64,000 nucleotides of DNA, taken from the NCBI RefSeq assembly GCF_028640845.1, contig NC_080546.1, positions 54,075,409 to 54,139,408 on the forward strand. Reading direction: 5' to 3'. The notes under the pieces are model-generated. The model saw only the letters and a program-made list of their open reading frames with translations. It did no database searches and had not been told where the DNA came from. Below, one piece after another: positions 33,541 to 44,559 of this stretch. Numbering within the stretch: position 1 is the stretch's first letter; the number at the start of each line of letters is the position of its first letter. The translations under genes and the position numbers were made by a program. The stretch is from Ahaetulla prasina (Eukaryota > Chordata > Lepidosauria > Squamata > Colubridae).

Positions 33541-33848
33541 AAATTGGGCTAGGGCTTGTTTTTGGGGTAGGTCTCATTTTCGGGGAAACACAGGTAGCAT
33601 GTTCCAGATTCCTTCAACGCATCTATCAGAACCCCAGGAGCATTCCTTTTCTCTAGTAGCAGATGGAATGATGTAATGTTTACAAAAATCCAGCAAAAAG
33701 CAGAAGATAAAACAGTACAGTTTTAACAAAACTATGCCAGCAAATCTGGAGAAAGTCAAAATGATCAACAGATTGGAAGATATCAGTTTGTATACCAATA
33801 CCAAAGAAAGGCGATTTAACAGAATGTTTAAACTATGAAACAAAGTCC
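33541..33848. repeat. Right arm of the large inverted duplication
   Basis: Reverse complement of the left arm with the L2 removed. It contains, on the forward strand, the Bov-B piece at 33735-33848 (ccaataccaaagaaaggcga) and keeps the uninterrupted insertion site. Confidence 0.88.
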
Positions 33849-33849
33849 T

Positions 33850-34287
33850 CCACACACCCCCACACCCCACCGCCTTGCTTTGTGGCTGTGGCAGCCTCCT
33901 GCTCTGTTGCAGTGGTGAGTAAGGAGAAGAAGCTGGCGATCTGCATGGGGCTGCTGAAACCACTGCCACAATGCCAGGCAGTTGTCAGCACATTGATGGC
34001 CTAGCTTTGGGGCCCTCTGGGAAGCCAGTGTGGGGCACATAGGGCAGTTCCGCACCTGCTGCTTCACTTTGTCCTCCTGCGTCAATGCCTTGGTTAGTGA
34101 CCCTGGCACCAGTGCATCACTTCGTTCTCTACCCCCCCCCCCATCTTGCTTCATCCTCCATCCCTCCTTGCCTCCTGCTCTGTTGCAGCAATGAAGAAAA
34201 ATAAGACCTCCCTGAATATAAGCCCTGGTGCTTATTTTGGCGACAAAAATATATATATAGACCAAGTCTTATTTTCGGGGAAACATA
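33850..34287. mobile_element. Right-end copy of the TTTCCCCGAAAATAAGAC-family repeat
   Basis: The right end is gtcttattttcggggaaaca (about 34265-34284), the inverse of the start at 13562. Subterminal gaatataagccctggtgctt is also present. The GC-rich interior matches the inverse of the array at 32510-32800. Confidence 0.6.
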
Positions 34288-34289
34288 GT

Positions 34290-36774
34290 AAACTGCTGGT
34301 TTGCATCAGCAGGTAGGTACTATGGCAGTCCCTCAAGTAATCTGGCCATGTACAGCTTTATTAACATTGACTTTACTTATACCCAGAAGTAAACTTTCCA
34401 GATCTAGGGATCTATATGAAGCTTCCTGGTCACTGTTTCCACTTGTTCTTTTATATATATATTTGTGGGGGGAGGGGGGTTCTGCATGGAGGAAATGTTT
34501 TCTCAACTATCAAAAGCTTCTAAGATTGGCCCCTTTCAAAGCAGAGGGTGCTTTGAATAATTACAGCCAATTAAAAAAGGTAAATCATAGCAACATCCTT
34601 TGGGAATGAAATGGCTATGCACATTCAAGTGGAATGTCTCTCCTGTAACTGTAAAGCTTTATCTATGTATGACATTAGAAAGTGTGGATTTCAGATTGAT
34701 TTGAACATCTTAGCGGGGAGTTCTTGGAAGCCAACTGTCTATGGCTTTCTGACACATACAGGGCAATGATTAGAGATAACCATTACCTTTCCACACTCTC
34801 TAAAATACTACACTGTGACTATCACTGTCTTAATTTGCCATTTGGAAATAATAGATCACTGTACAAGAGGATGAAGTCTCTGACTTAAGTATTTTTGTAC
34901 ACTTTGTCTTTCTTTCATGCTACCTAGGACTTATTTTGGATGCAAATGTGATAGGAAGATTCTGCTTTTAAAACCTGTGAATAAAAAAAGGTATTAATAT
35001 TCTGTCATTTTCACTTATATCAGCAGTTATTATCTGCAACTTCTTAGTCACATTTAGTATATTTTGTGTCAGTTGTATCTCTTGATTACGAATGACAGAA
35101 GTAAAAAAAAAATATCAAACTCCAGAAGCAACAGTTAATCTTTGTAGTTCTAAAAAATTATATGTATTTTATAAGCATTGAAATTGCTATCATTCAAGTG
35201 CAGTTATGTCAGAATTGGAATCAAGTTTCAACTGATATATTAGCAGCAGGTTGCTTTCTTGCGCCTTTCCTTCATGTTTCTCTCTGAAACCAAACTCTGG
35301 GTTTGCAGCTTGGTAAGCAAGCTGGGGGCGGGGGGGAAGGCTAACTCAAACAATGAAATCTTGATGATCTACTGAACTGTGACTGAAATTTGTGACCTGC
35401 TTTGAGGCAAATCAAATTCAGCAACAAAAGTCCTTATAAGTATCAGCAAGTTCCTGACAGAATGTCAACACAATAGTACTAAATATTGCAAATGAGCCAT
35501 GCTGGGAACCATCAGACATCATGTGCTGCAATGAAATAATTATAAGAACTAGATGAATTCATTTATATGTATTTTTATCACATAAAATAAATATATATTT
35601 TAGCCTCATATAGCCTCATAGCCTCAAAACAAAAATCTTTGTTGGTACAAAGCACACTGGAAAAAAAATCACTTACATATTAGAGAAATTGAGCTGCAAC
35701 AATGAATTTCCCATCTGGTATCTTTTGGATGTATTAATGACTCTCTGTGTGTTTCACTGGAATGCCTGCACTATTGTTCTAACTGCATTCTTCAGTCTCA
35801 ATTATTCCTTCACAATAGTTTTCACATTTCACATCATTCATGTACTTTTTGATTAATTTTCATTGGAAGTTGTTACTGTGATGGGCCTCTGTGCCATTAA
35901 AAATTGATCATGATAAAGCAAAAGTAATAGAAAAAGAAGAGTCTGTAGATTACAATCAGTATCCATGTAACCATGGCTTGACAAGGGCTTCTATGCAACA
36001 GGATTAATTTATATCATGTTTCAGAAAATGTAAGGCTAAAATATTCAATATAATGAAATTTATTTTCTTTCAGGAGTGATGTTAATCATTTCTATAGACA
36101 TATCATACTATCATATTTTACTATACGCACACAGACACACACACATTTGTGTGTGTCTCTGTGTGTGAGGTATAGTGCACCTTACATGCAAAAAGGCTTG
36201 TGATTAATAGTTTTAGAAAGAATAAACTGATTCTGAATTTCTTAATCTGATATTACTTCGATATGATTTTGAAGCACCTGTGTGGACATTAAAAATCATT
36301 AATCATATAGCTCAATATTTTGTATATGTTAGAGAATAAATAGAGCTGATTCTAATGAAGAAGAGGACTCTTTAATTTAGAATTCACTTGTACCTTCAGT
36401 TTCTGCATCTTGCCATTTGTCTCTCTTATTATCCTTTCATTTTATGATACCACTAATATATTTCTAATTTAATTGGTGTGTATCTGTGCAAATGTTCTAC
36501 ATGCCCTTCCAAATAAGAACTATGGAACAGTTATCCAGTTAGAGATATTATATACTTATTTTACATATTAAATACTTTGATGTATCAACTCTATGAGGAT
36601 CAGCTTATCTTTATAAGATGTATGAGATTCATACATCATCTTATGTAATCCTAGGTTTTAGAATCTGGATCCTAATTCTGTATGTATTATTTGGTGTTGC
36701 CTATTTCTTTTGGTATATTTAGTATCTTAAGAAGATGCATAGCTTTCTATCTTAGTCATAAATTTCCAAATTAA
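34290..36774. other. AT-rich DNA without recognised features
   Basis: No gene or transposon seen. A short TA run lies at about 34453-34462, small AGCCTCAT repeats at about 35603-35627 and CA/GT runs at 36126-36170. Confidence 0.4.
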
Positions 36775-36787
36775 TACTTGTATTACC
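36775..36787. repeat. Left target-site duplication of L1
   Basis: The 13 bases tacttgtattacc are repeated exactly at 37241-37253, on either side of the L1 fragment. Confidence 0.93.
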
Positions 36788-37003
36788 GCAGCAAGACTGT
36801 TGATTGGACACTATTGGAAGAAAAAAGAATTACCCACAATAGAAGAATGGATATTGAAAGTTTCCAATTTGGCTGAGATGGCTAAAATCTCAGCCTTCTT
36901 GAAAGACAGTACTCAAGAAAAATATCTAAACGAATGGAAGAATTGGATTGATTATATTCAAAATAGATATCAGATTAAGAAATTTCAGATTGCCTTTGAA
37001 TGA
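36788..37003 (+). pseudogene. L1 ORF2 C-terminal end (truncated)
   Basis: The frame reads KKKELPTIEEWILKVSNLAE, then MAKISAFLKD and WKNWIDYIQNRYQ, ending in a stop at 37001-37003. A Trp-x-x-Lys/Leu-LAEMAK pattern is typical of the extreme C-terminus of non-mammalian vertebrate L1 ORF2. The endonuclease and RT domains are absent because of 5' truncation. Confidence 0.82.
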
Positions 37004-37130
37004 AGGACGTTGTTTTTGATTTTAATGGAAGAAGTCAGGTTATGTGAGAGAGAAGGATTATAATTGTGTTAGATTTTAAAAATTTAATGTATGACTGTTT
37101 GTTTATTGAACAATACCTTGTGTTTGCTCC

Positions 37131-37196
37131 GGGAAGTCGGGAGGGAGGGGAGTTTTGGAGGGAGGGGGGAAGGAGGGAGAGGGGGGAGGGGAGGGG
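37131..37196 (+). other. G-rich tract in the L1 3'UTR (G-quadruplex candidate)
   Basis: The RNA-sense strand has many runs of three or more G separated by one to a few bases, such as gggagggaggggagttttgg and ggggggaggggagggg. This satisfies the simple four-run G-quadruplex pattern several times. Mammalian L1 3'UTRs are known to carry a comparable polypurine G-rich tract. Confidence 0.88.
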
Positions 37197-37240
37197 AAAA
37201 TTTAATTGTTGTTGTAAAATTTTTTCAATTAAAAAAAAAA

Positions 37241-37253
37241 TACTTGTATTACC
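37241..37253. repeat. Right target-site duplication of L1
   Basis: Exact copy of 36775-36787, immediately after the poly(A). Confidence 0.93.
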
Positions 37254-38847
37254 TTTTACAATCCACTGTTCATGTTGAAATACAAGTGCAGGAACCAAGC
37301 TAGTTAGGGAACAATATTGTAATGCTCTAATACATCTTGAAACCACCAGAGTGGGACATGCATAGATATCAAGAATGCTTTAAGGAAAGAGGAGTAACTA
37401 AATTTTTACCAGATATTGTAAGAAAGTGAATATTTGTTTTAAAAGGAAATGTACTTGTAGATATAAAATAACATTTCACATTAAGGTACATACAGTGGAA
37501 CCAAACTTGTTTAGTGTCTGACTTATTCAACAAGGGCCCCATTTGAGAGAGCACATTGAGGTTTATCTTGTTTTTCTTGCAGGAATAGTAAACTTAAGAG
37601 TTCAGTTTTAGAAGGCTGGCAGGCAGCACAGTGAGCTGAAGAATGGTGAGGGCAAAGAGTAGATATCCTGCAGCTCTGTGTCTCACCTCTTTCTATGGTT
37701 CAGTTTCTCTATCCCATGGCAACTCATTTGTCTGAGTGTGGCAACAGAAAATAATGTTGGCATTGCTTGTTAAATGGCCTATCCAAGGATCAGGACCCAG
37801 AGCACAAAGGAACAAATTACTGCTCAGTAGGCAGGTTGCCTCATATATCCAGACTGCTGGATACAGTCAAAGGGTCTTCTTTTATTAGACAAAGGGTCAG
37901 GTTTATTTTAGACATAGAGTAACAGTAAGATTTCTGAAACAAAGGGTCAGACATTAAGATATGGGTTTCTATTCCTTCAAAAAAGGAGGCAAGGCAAGCA
38001 ATAAAAAGAATGTCAACTCAAAACGGCTTTGTTTCCTTTGCCCGCTTAAACCAACATTGAGCAATAATAAATAAGAGAGACTAGCAGGCAGATAATGAAA
38101 AAAATAATGTCAGCATTAATTTTAAAAGCATAATCTGAAAATGAGAAAGTAGGAAGCATGGTATGGAATTTAGAATATCGGCTTAGGACCAGGGAGGCCC
38201 AATAAAAGGGAGAAAAGTAAATACAATACCCTGATTTCCTTAAGCCAAGCAGGCAAATGTTTAATAATACCTATGCTGAAAAATGTAGATTTACAAATTA
38301 TATTAAACCAAAATGAATTACAAAAACACTAGAATAATATATCTTATATTCATCACAGATATTAGTTGTCAAATGAAATAAACATGAAATATAATCCTGA
38401 GTTATAGCAAAAGACAAATCATTTTTACATTTGATCTCTTCCTCAATTACTTTTATCTAGTTATTTGTGAATGGGTGATAATAAATGTGGATGAATACTT
38501 TGGATTGGTCTAAATATGCATGTATGACTTTCCCAGTCTCCCCTTGCATGCAATTTTCATTGCCCCAGTAATTTACTGAAACACATCATAAACTCAGCAG
38601 TAGAAATTGTGAAAAATATGGGTCAAAGCCCAGCAAGAGAGGAAGAAGAGTTAAAGTTCCCTAAAACAATGATTCCAATTCCTATGTGATCACTTTTTAT
38701 ATTTGAATATGTATACATATGTGCATGTCTGTGTATATATATATATTTACACACAGACACAGACACACACCCTTGATTCATATTCTTATATGAATAATAT
38801 GAGTAAGTGTGTGTGTAGACATACACATACAAATATACATACATACA
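37254..38847. other. AT-rich DNA without recognised features
   Basis: No gene or transposon seen. TATA and CA/TG runs occur at about 38700-38830. Confidence 0.4.
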
Positions 38848-38855
38848 TTCTATAG

Positions 38856-39099
38856 CAGGGGTGAAATTCAAAAATTTCCCCTACTAGTTCTGTGGGCATG
38901 GCTTAGTGGGCGTGGCGGGGGAAGGATACTGCAAAATCTCCATTCCCTCCCCAGTCCTGGGGGAAGGATATTGCAAAATCTCCATTTCCACCCCACTCTG
39001 GACCCAGCCAGAAGTCGTGTTTTCTGGTTGTTCTAACTACTGAAAATTTCCACTATCGGTTCTCCAGAACCTGCTAGAACCTGCTGAATTTTACCCCTG
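38856..39099. mobile_element. Short hAT-like MITE, inverse copy of the 25201 family
   Basis: It begins caggggtgaaattc and ends gaattttacccctg. The flanks TTCTATAG (38848-38855) and TTCTATAT (39100-39107) are an 8-bp target duplication with one difference. The interior is in the opposite orientation to 25201-25393 and contains a tandem duplication of a gggggaaggatactgcaaaa unit. Confidence 0.87.
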
Positions 39100-39129
39100 T
39101 TCTATATACATATGTAGCTTTTGTATGCA

Positions 39130-39377
39130 TGCATGTGACTCCTGGCACCTGCTATTCCTTGTAGTTGTCTTGGCAAGATTTTATTGGCAAATGCTTTGCT
39201 ACTATGTTTTTCCAGGCCTGAGAGAAAATAACATTGGAAAACATCCAACTGGCTTCATGCCCAAGAGGGGAACTATCCACATAGCAACTATGTGGAAGAG
39301 AAGCAGTAGAAATGAAGACACCAAGTGAGACTGGTTTCTAGTTTGTTGCCCTAATCTATACAAACTGGTTTCATAGT
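39130..39377 (-). mobile_element. tRNA-derived SINE, reverse strand, diverged
   Basis: On the reverse strand the 5' part ggtttctagtttgttgcc-inverse corresponds to the head of the SINEs at 12684 and 13285, and cagctggcttcatgcc-like sequence (caactggcttcatgcccaag on the forward strand) matches their body. An inserted or altered middle (about 39270-39325) separates head and body. Confidence 0.55.
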
Positions 39378-39379
39378 TG

Positions 39380-41597
39380 CTACATATTTTAAAGGAATCT
39401 TTCAGAGGAGCTGGTGTCTAAACACACTTAATAATAATAAATAAATAATTATAATAAGTGTGATTAGACACAAGTGTGATTAGACAAGTTTGATTAAATA
39501 CACTTATGAGAAGATCATCAGTCTAAGAAAATAGGTGACAAGGTTAATATTTACTGTTAGCATCAGATCCACTAGCTATAAAGTTTACTTGGTAACTATG
39601 AATCTAATTTTCTAAAAAAAGACCTTTGACCAATAACATCCTGTAGAATGCTAGATTATAAACCTCTTTCTTTTAAATACACATTTTAAGCTTATTTTTT
39701 AGTCTTTATAACTAGGAAAGTATGGATTAGGATAAAGGTCTCGCGTCTGTCTATTCACAGGCTATGGTAATTGTTGCCTATGCAATGTCTTTCATTTCAT
39801 TTTGACATTTCTGAAGTTTGACAAGTAAGTTTCTCTATAATTTTAAAAATCTTTAAAACTTTTGTTTTTGCTACAGGGTATCAAAGGGCATGTCTGCATT
39901 TACGGTTTAAGTTGCTCCCGTTCTGTATTTAGGGTGACCTGATTCTAAAGCAACTTAAGAACATCATATGTGGACTGAGATATTTTACAGAATATTCAGG
40001 TTAGAATTTAAGATATTATTCTTTTTACTGAATAATTTGGCTTCCATCTTTGTTCCAGAAACAAAACTGTTAATCATTTCCCTTCCTATTGACAAGTCGT
40101 TTTAGACACAATCAGGCATGTATGCATCTGCCTATTTCTCTCACCTTCTCTAATATATTCACATATAAAGTTTAGTTACAAGCATATAATGTATAAAGTT
40201 AAAGCATAAAAATACATTACATGTAACTATAGTAAACAGATTAAAGATTTTTTTAAACTCCCCCCCCCCTTTTAGATGTATCCTTACATGAGTGTTGTAG
40301 TTGAACAAGAGCTGTCAATCTTTTGTACTGGTGATCTGAATTAGAAGGGTTTTATTCCAAGCTCCCAAATTGGAAGTGAAACAGAAAATATGGTGACATT
40401 GTCTGTTTCAGCTCTCCAGAAATGATTTCCTATCCATTCTGATGATGGGGCAATTGGGCAATGAAGAAAGGAAACTGTCAAACAAATGGATTGCTTCTTG
40501 TAATACTGAATATAATGCCTCAGGGTTTTAAAAAATAAAAGTAAGGGTGTCAGAACCCTTTCATTATCATGGGAAAAAAACCTTTAATATTTCAGAGAGT
40601 AATAAAAACAAGTTCCACTACAGCAAATTTATTTATAAAACAATTGGCAGCACAAAAAGGACCTGTGGGGTTGTTTTTTTCCCCAGACTTAAGCACCCCC
40701 CTCTTTTTTGTTGGATTCCTACCCTTGTATAGTTAAACTGTGTTTGCTTTCAGTTAAAAAGTAACTTGAATCAACCATAAACAACTTACACAGCTACAGT
40801 ATGGCTAAGTTCAACTTTGTATTTTCACTTGTCATGAAAAAATGGATATAAGTGAAAGCTAGATTGAAAATAATTCAAAAACAGGTAAGAAGTGAGGACA
40901 TAGCCAGGTTTCAGTCATATAATATTGAATAAAAAACACTGTTATGTGAATATTAGGTTACACAGAAAATATATGAAATAAATCAAACAGGTGGAGAGGC
41001 ATGATAAAAAATGTATGAATGTATTTTTAAAAAGTAAAGAGGCCATATAATTTACTGCTTTCTCCATCTGTGCTACAAACTACTGTATAAGAAAACTGAA
41101 CTTGGAGAAAAGCCCAGGAATGAGGTATAAAATCATGTTAAGTTAAGGCTAGAATGTAAATATATCCATTGGAATTATTTAAAAAAAGAAAAAAAGAAAT
41201 GCTTTCAAGAATGCATATTTTTCAAATTCATCTTAGGATATGATGAAGCAAATTTCTCTTGCATACTGTGAAAGTTTATCATTTCCTGGGAGACAATGCT
41301 GATTCTTGAATCAACTGATTCATTGATTCAGACGGGTTTATCATTTATAGACATTTTGGGTTTAAGTTTATTTTATTGAACATGCCTTAACAATTTTGTA
41401 AAAGGAGTTTAACTAGATTGTTTTAAAATACTTACAAAAAGAAAAAAGAAGCACCTTTCATTCTAAAACTGGGAAAATAAACTTGTCTGAACAAACAGGA
41501 TACATGATACAATATTTTCCCTTTCCGCTTGCTAAAAAATACAAAATTCTGCCTCCATAGTAAGTGTAGATATCCCCAAAGTGTTAATATCTCTTAT
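39380..41597. other. AT-rich DNA without recognised features
   Basis: No gene or transposon seen; a C run at about 40260-40269 and other short homopolymers only. Confidence 0.4.
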
Positions 41598-42480
41598 ATC
41601 GCCTTCTGCGCATGTCCAAGATGGCGCCGCCCTGCTGATCGGGGACGCGGCGACGGGCCTTTCCAGGCTCTTTTTGGGTCTGGGGGGGGGCCTTAATACC
41701 ATCATAGGCCCCCGCCCTGATGGAGGAAGATCCAGCCACCCGTAAATAGGGTGGCTGGGCGCTGTGCGACTCCGCGGGGCGTTGGGAGAAGCCCCGGAGT
41801 CACGGCGGAGTCACGGCGCCTCAGAGGGAATCCTGGCGGCCTAGCGGCCTGCCGAGCCGCCGCCAGCCTTTTTCGGCGGTTTGGCGGCGGCGGCGGGGGG
41901 GGGGGTAGGGGGGCGTTGGCAGCGCCCCCTGGACCCCTGCCTGGAAGACTTGGCCAGTGGAAGTTGAGGTTTGGAGTTTGGGCGTCTCCGGTGGCGATGG
42001 GAGGAGCGCCCCAATGAAGATCTGGAGGGCCGCCCGGGCTCCATCGGCCCTTCTAACCTGCGGTGGCGAGGGCGGCGGCCTGGCCCTTCCCTCTCCGTCG
42101 GGCGTTGTCACTGGTGAGCCCTGGGTCTGCTGGCGGATTTGGCGACGGGTGTCCCCCTCTCATCTAGGGGAGCTCCAGTGGCCTGCTCGCGGTGGCGATG
42201 GGGGCGTTTCCAGTGGCGATGGCCTGGCGGAGGCGGTGGGCGGCCTGCCCGGTGCTGAAGTGGCGGATGGCCCGATAGGCCCAGGGTGGCTGTGACCTTG
42301 CCCTAGTGGCGCGGATATGTGACAGCGCCGGAGGAAGACCCGCGGGTCCAGCGGACACCCCTCCACTATTTACCATCTTTATAACATCCCTACCATCGTG
42401 CCTCTCCTCTTTCTTCCTTAGCCCACCCCAGGTCGTTTGTATGGGGTGGTGAACTGACTGAGTCAGCGGTTTTGTCATCT
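41598..42480 (+). promoter_or_regulatory. CpG-rich 5' region of the L2 LINE with YY1-like site
   Basis: This segment is very rich in G, C and CpG dinucleotides, unlike everything else nearby. The sequence ccaagatggcgccg at 41616-41629, about 20 bases from the apparent 5' end, matches the YY1 consensus (AAGATGGCGGC type). In human L1 a YY1 site at the same relative place directs transcription start. A promoter role here is inference. No ORF1 with a recognised domain was seen; frames through it are Gly/Arg/Pro-rich. Confidence 0.6.
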
Positions 42481-43069
42481 ACCGCACATGGATTATCTCG
42501 AACTATTTCCCATCAGGACAGACTGGTCATGGTCATTTTATCATCTGTTATGACTTTTGCTGCCAACTTGACCAGCCCAGGATGGGCCTTGCCCGGACCG
42601 TCTCAGTGATGCGAACATTTACTGCGGCTGACCTTCTTGCCCTGCGAGATGCCCTCTCTCGGGTCTGGCCCTCAGATTATCGAGGCCCACCTTGAGGACG
42701 GGCTTTGGAGTCCCGAGAGGTGGCATGAAAAATAGGAGGCTTAGGGTTTTTAATTGGCTGTTTTAATAGATTTTTAAGGGAGTTTTAAAGGGATTTTAAG
42801 GGGAAGGAAACCGACGGGCTTGGGTTGGGGGTGGGAGGAAGGGTGGGTGTTGGGGTAACCCGTCGGGGAGTCCAGTTCCTGCACATGCTCGTGGCGGGGT
42901 TGGTGGGTCCGAGGTCATGGGGAGTCGGTGTTCCATTGGTGGAGGTGGTGCTATTTCCACGGTAAGGGGAGGGGCAGATATGGCGGAAGTGGGGCTCATA
43001 TCGTGTTAGGGGGTGCGCGCCGATGCTTACAGGCGATCGCGCCCGAGCCCTCAAACTTCTCCCGTTCCC

Positions 43070-43970
43070 GGATGGTCAGGATCCTCAGGGCCCTGGCCTT
43101 GGCTGATGTTATGCAATGCACGGTCCGTGGCCAATAAGGCCCCCCTAATTCACGATCTTATTCAGGGGGGTGCCGCGGACCTTATGGGCGTTACGGAGAC
43201 CTGGTTGGGCCCAGAAGGGCGCGGGCCCCTTGTTCAGATGTGCCCACCGGGTTTCCGAGCATTTCATCAGCCGAGGGCCAGGGTAGGGGTGGTGGGGTGG
43301 CGGTTGTGATTAGAGAGAGTCTAGAGCCGAGGAGACCACTGTACCTCAGATTGCGGGTGCGAATCCCTCTTTGTGAGATGGGGTCATAGATGTCAGATGG
43401 GCTTGCTGGTCGCGTACCTGGCTCCTTGCTACGTGACAGCTGCCCTGCCCGAGCTCCTGGAGGTGCTTGCTGGGGTGGCAGTTGAGACCCCCAGACTTTT
43501 AGTCGTGGGGGACTTTAACTTGCCATCGTCCGGCTCGTCATCGACGGTAGCTCGGGAGTTCATGGCTTCCATGACGGCCTTGGACCTGACCCAAGTAGTT
43601 GATGGCCCTACTCACGTTAGGGGTGGCACTCTGGACTTGATTTTTGTCTCTGGTCAGTGGTTGAGAGATCTGGACTTAAAGGAAATAGTCATTGAACCTT
43701 TGTCATGGTCAGATCACTCTCTTCTTCGTCTGGACTTTCTGACCGCCATTCATCACCGCAGGGAGACGGAGCCGACACGTTGGTTCCGTCCCAGGCGCCT
43801 GATGGACCGGAGGGGTTCGGACGGAGCTTGGGCCATTTCCTGAGGGTCTGGCACACGGCTCGGCTGAGGAACTTGTTGCGGCCTGGGAGCGGGCGCGGCG
43901 GGGCCTTAGACCGGTCGTGCCTTTGCGACCTCTGACCCGGCGCGGGTCCCAACCAGCTCCTTGGTTCTCC
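43070..43970 (+). pseudogene. L2 endonuclease remnant
   Basis: Pieces in order are [20 protein letters not shown] and [12 protein letters not shown] (in 43013-43309), then LLVAYLAPCY, LLVVGDFNLPSSG, LDLIFVSGQWL and PLSWSDHSLLRLDF (43373-43843). The N, E, GDFN and SDH catalytic positions of the APE fold are all present. A frameshift near 43290-43375 separates the two halves and another follows 43840. Confidence 0.88.
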
Positions 43971-44559
43971 GAGGAGCTGAGAGGATGAAGCGCGGAGAAG
44001 GCGCCTAGAGAGTTCCTGGAGGTCTAGCCGTTCAGAAGCTGATCGGACACTAGTGAAGTCCTATACTAGGGCTTACCTAGTGGCAATGAGGGAAGCGAGG
44101 CGTATCGCCTCCTCCTCATTGCATCGGCAGATAACCGCCCAGCCGCCCTGTTTGGGTGACCCGCTCCCTCCTACATCAGGGGCGGGATGACCCGTGCAGG
44201 GGCGTGCTGAGGAGTTTAACGGTTATCTATACGATAAAATCGTTCAACCGGGATGGTTTGGACCAAGATTGCGGTGATCTGGTGAGGCGGCTGAGGTGGT
44301 CTTGGTGACATTGTATGGGATGAGTTTGACCCTGTCGCTCCGAGGACATGGACAGGTTGTTGGGAGGCTAAATGCCACCACATGTTTACTGGACCCGTGC
44401 CCCTCCTGGTTGGTGCTGGCCACGCAGGAGGTGACACGAGGCTGGCTCCAGGCGATTCTGGCGCTTCTTTGGTGGAGGAGTCTTTCCGGCCGCCTTGAAA
44501 GAGGCGGTGGTGAGGCCCTCCTCAAGCCTTCCTGGACCCGGCTGTTTTAGGTAATTATC

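Larger units (their letters stand above)
32363..33593. mobile_element. DNA-transposon-like repeat between inverted ends
   Basis: The ends gtttccctgaaaatgcaacc and its inverse ggtaggtctcattttcgggg face each other 1.2 kb apart. They belong to the same end family as 13562 and 34286. The interior has further AATAAGCCC-type subterminal motifs, a degenerate tandem array, a SINE-like tail and a fold-back. Because the flanks outside these ends are also inverted copies of each other, the apparent inverted termini may come from the larger duplication and not from one intact transposon. Confidence 0.5.
36788..37240 (+). mobile_element. 5'-truncated L1 LINE with exact target-site duplication
   Basis: The insertion consists of the last 71 codons of L1-type ORF2, a 3'UTR of about 235 bases with a long G-rich tract (37131-37196) and a 10-base poly(A) at 37231-37240. 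Exact 13-bp duplications flank it, the normal product of L1 target-primed reverse transcription. The lack of decay in the duplication suggests a recent insertion. Confidence 0.93.

Noticed and set aside
32286..34265. Several Pro/Ser/His-rich open frames on both strands
   Set aside because: They lie in a GC-rich repetitive transposon interior and repeat with the DNA units, so they are composition artefacts.
41751..42295. CpG-rich open frames as a host gene's first exon
   Set aside because: They lead directly into L2 endonuclease and RT sequence, so the block is the 5' region of a LINE.
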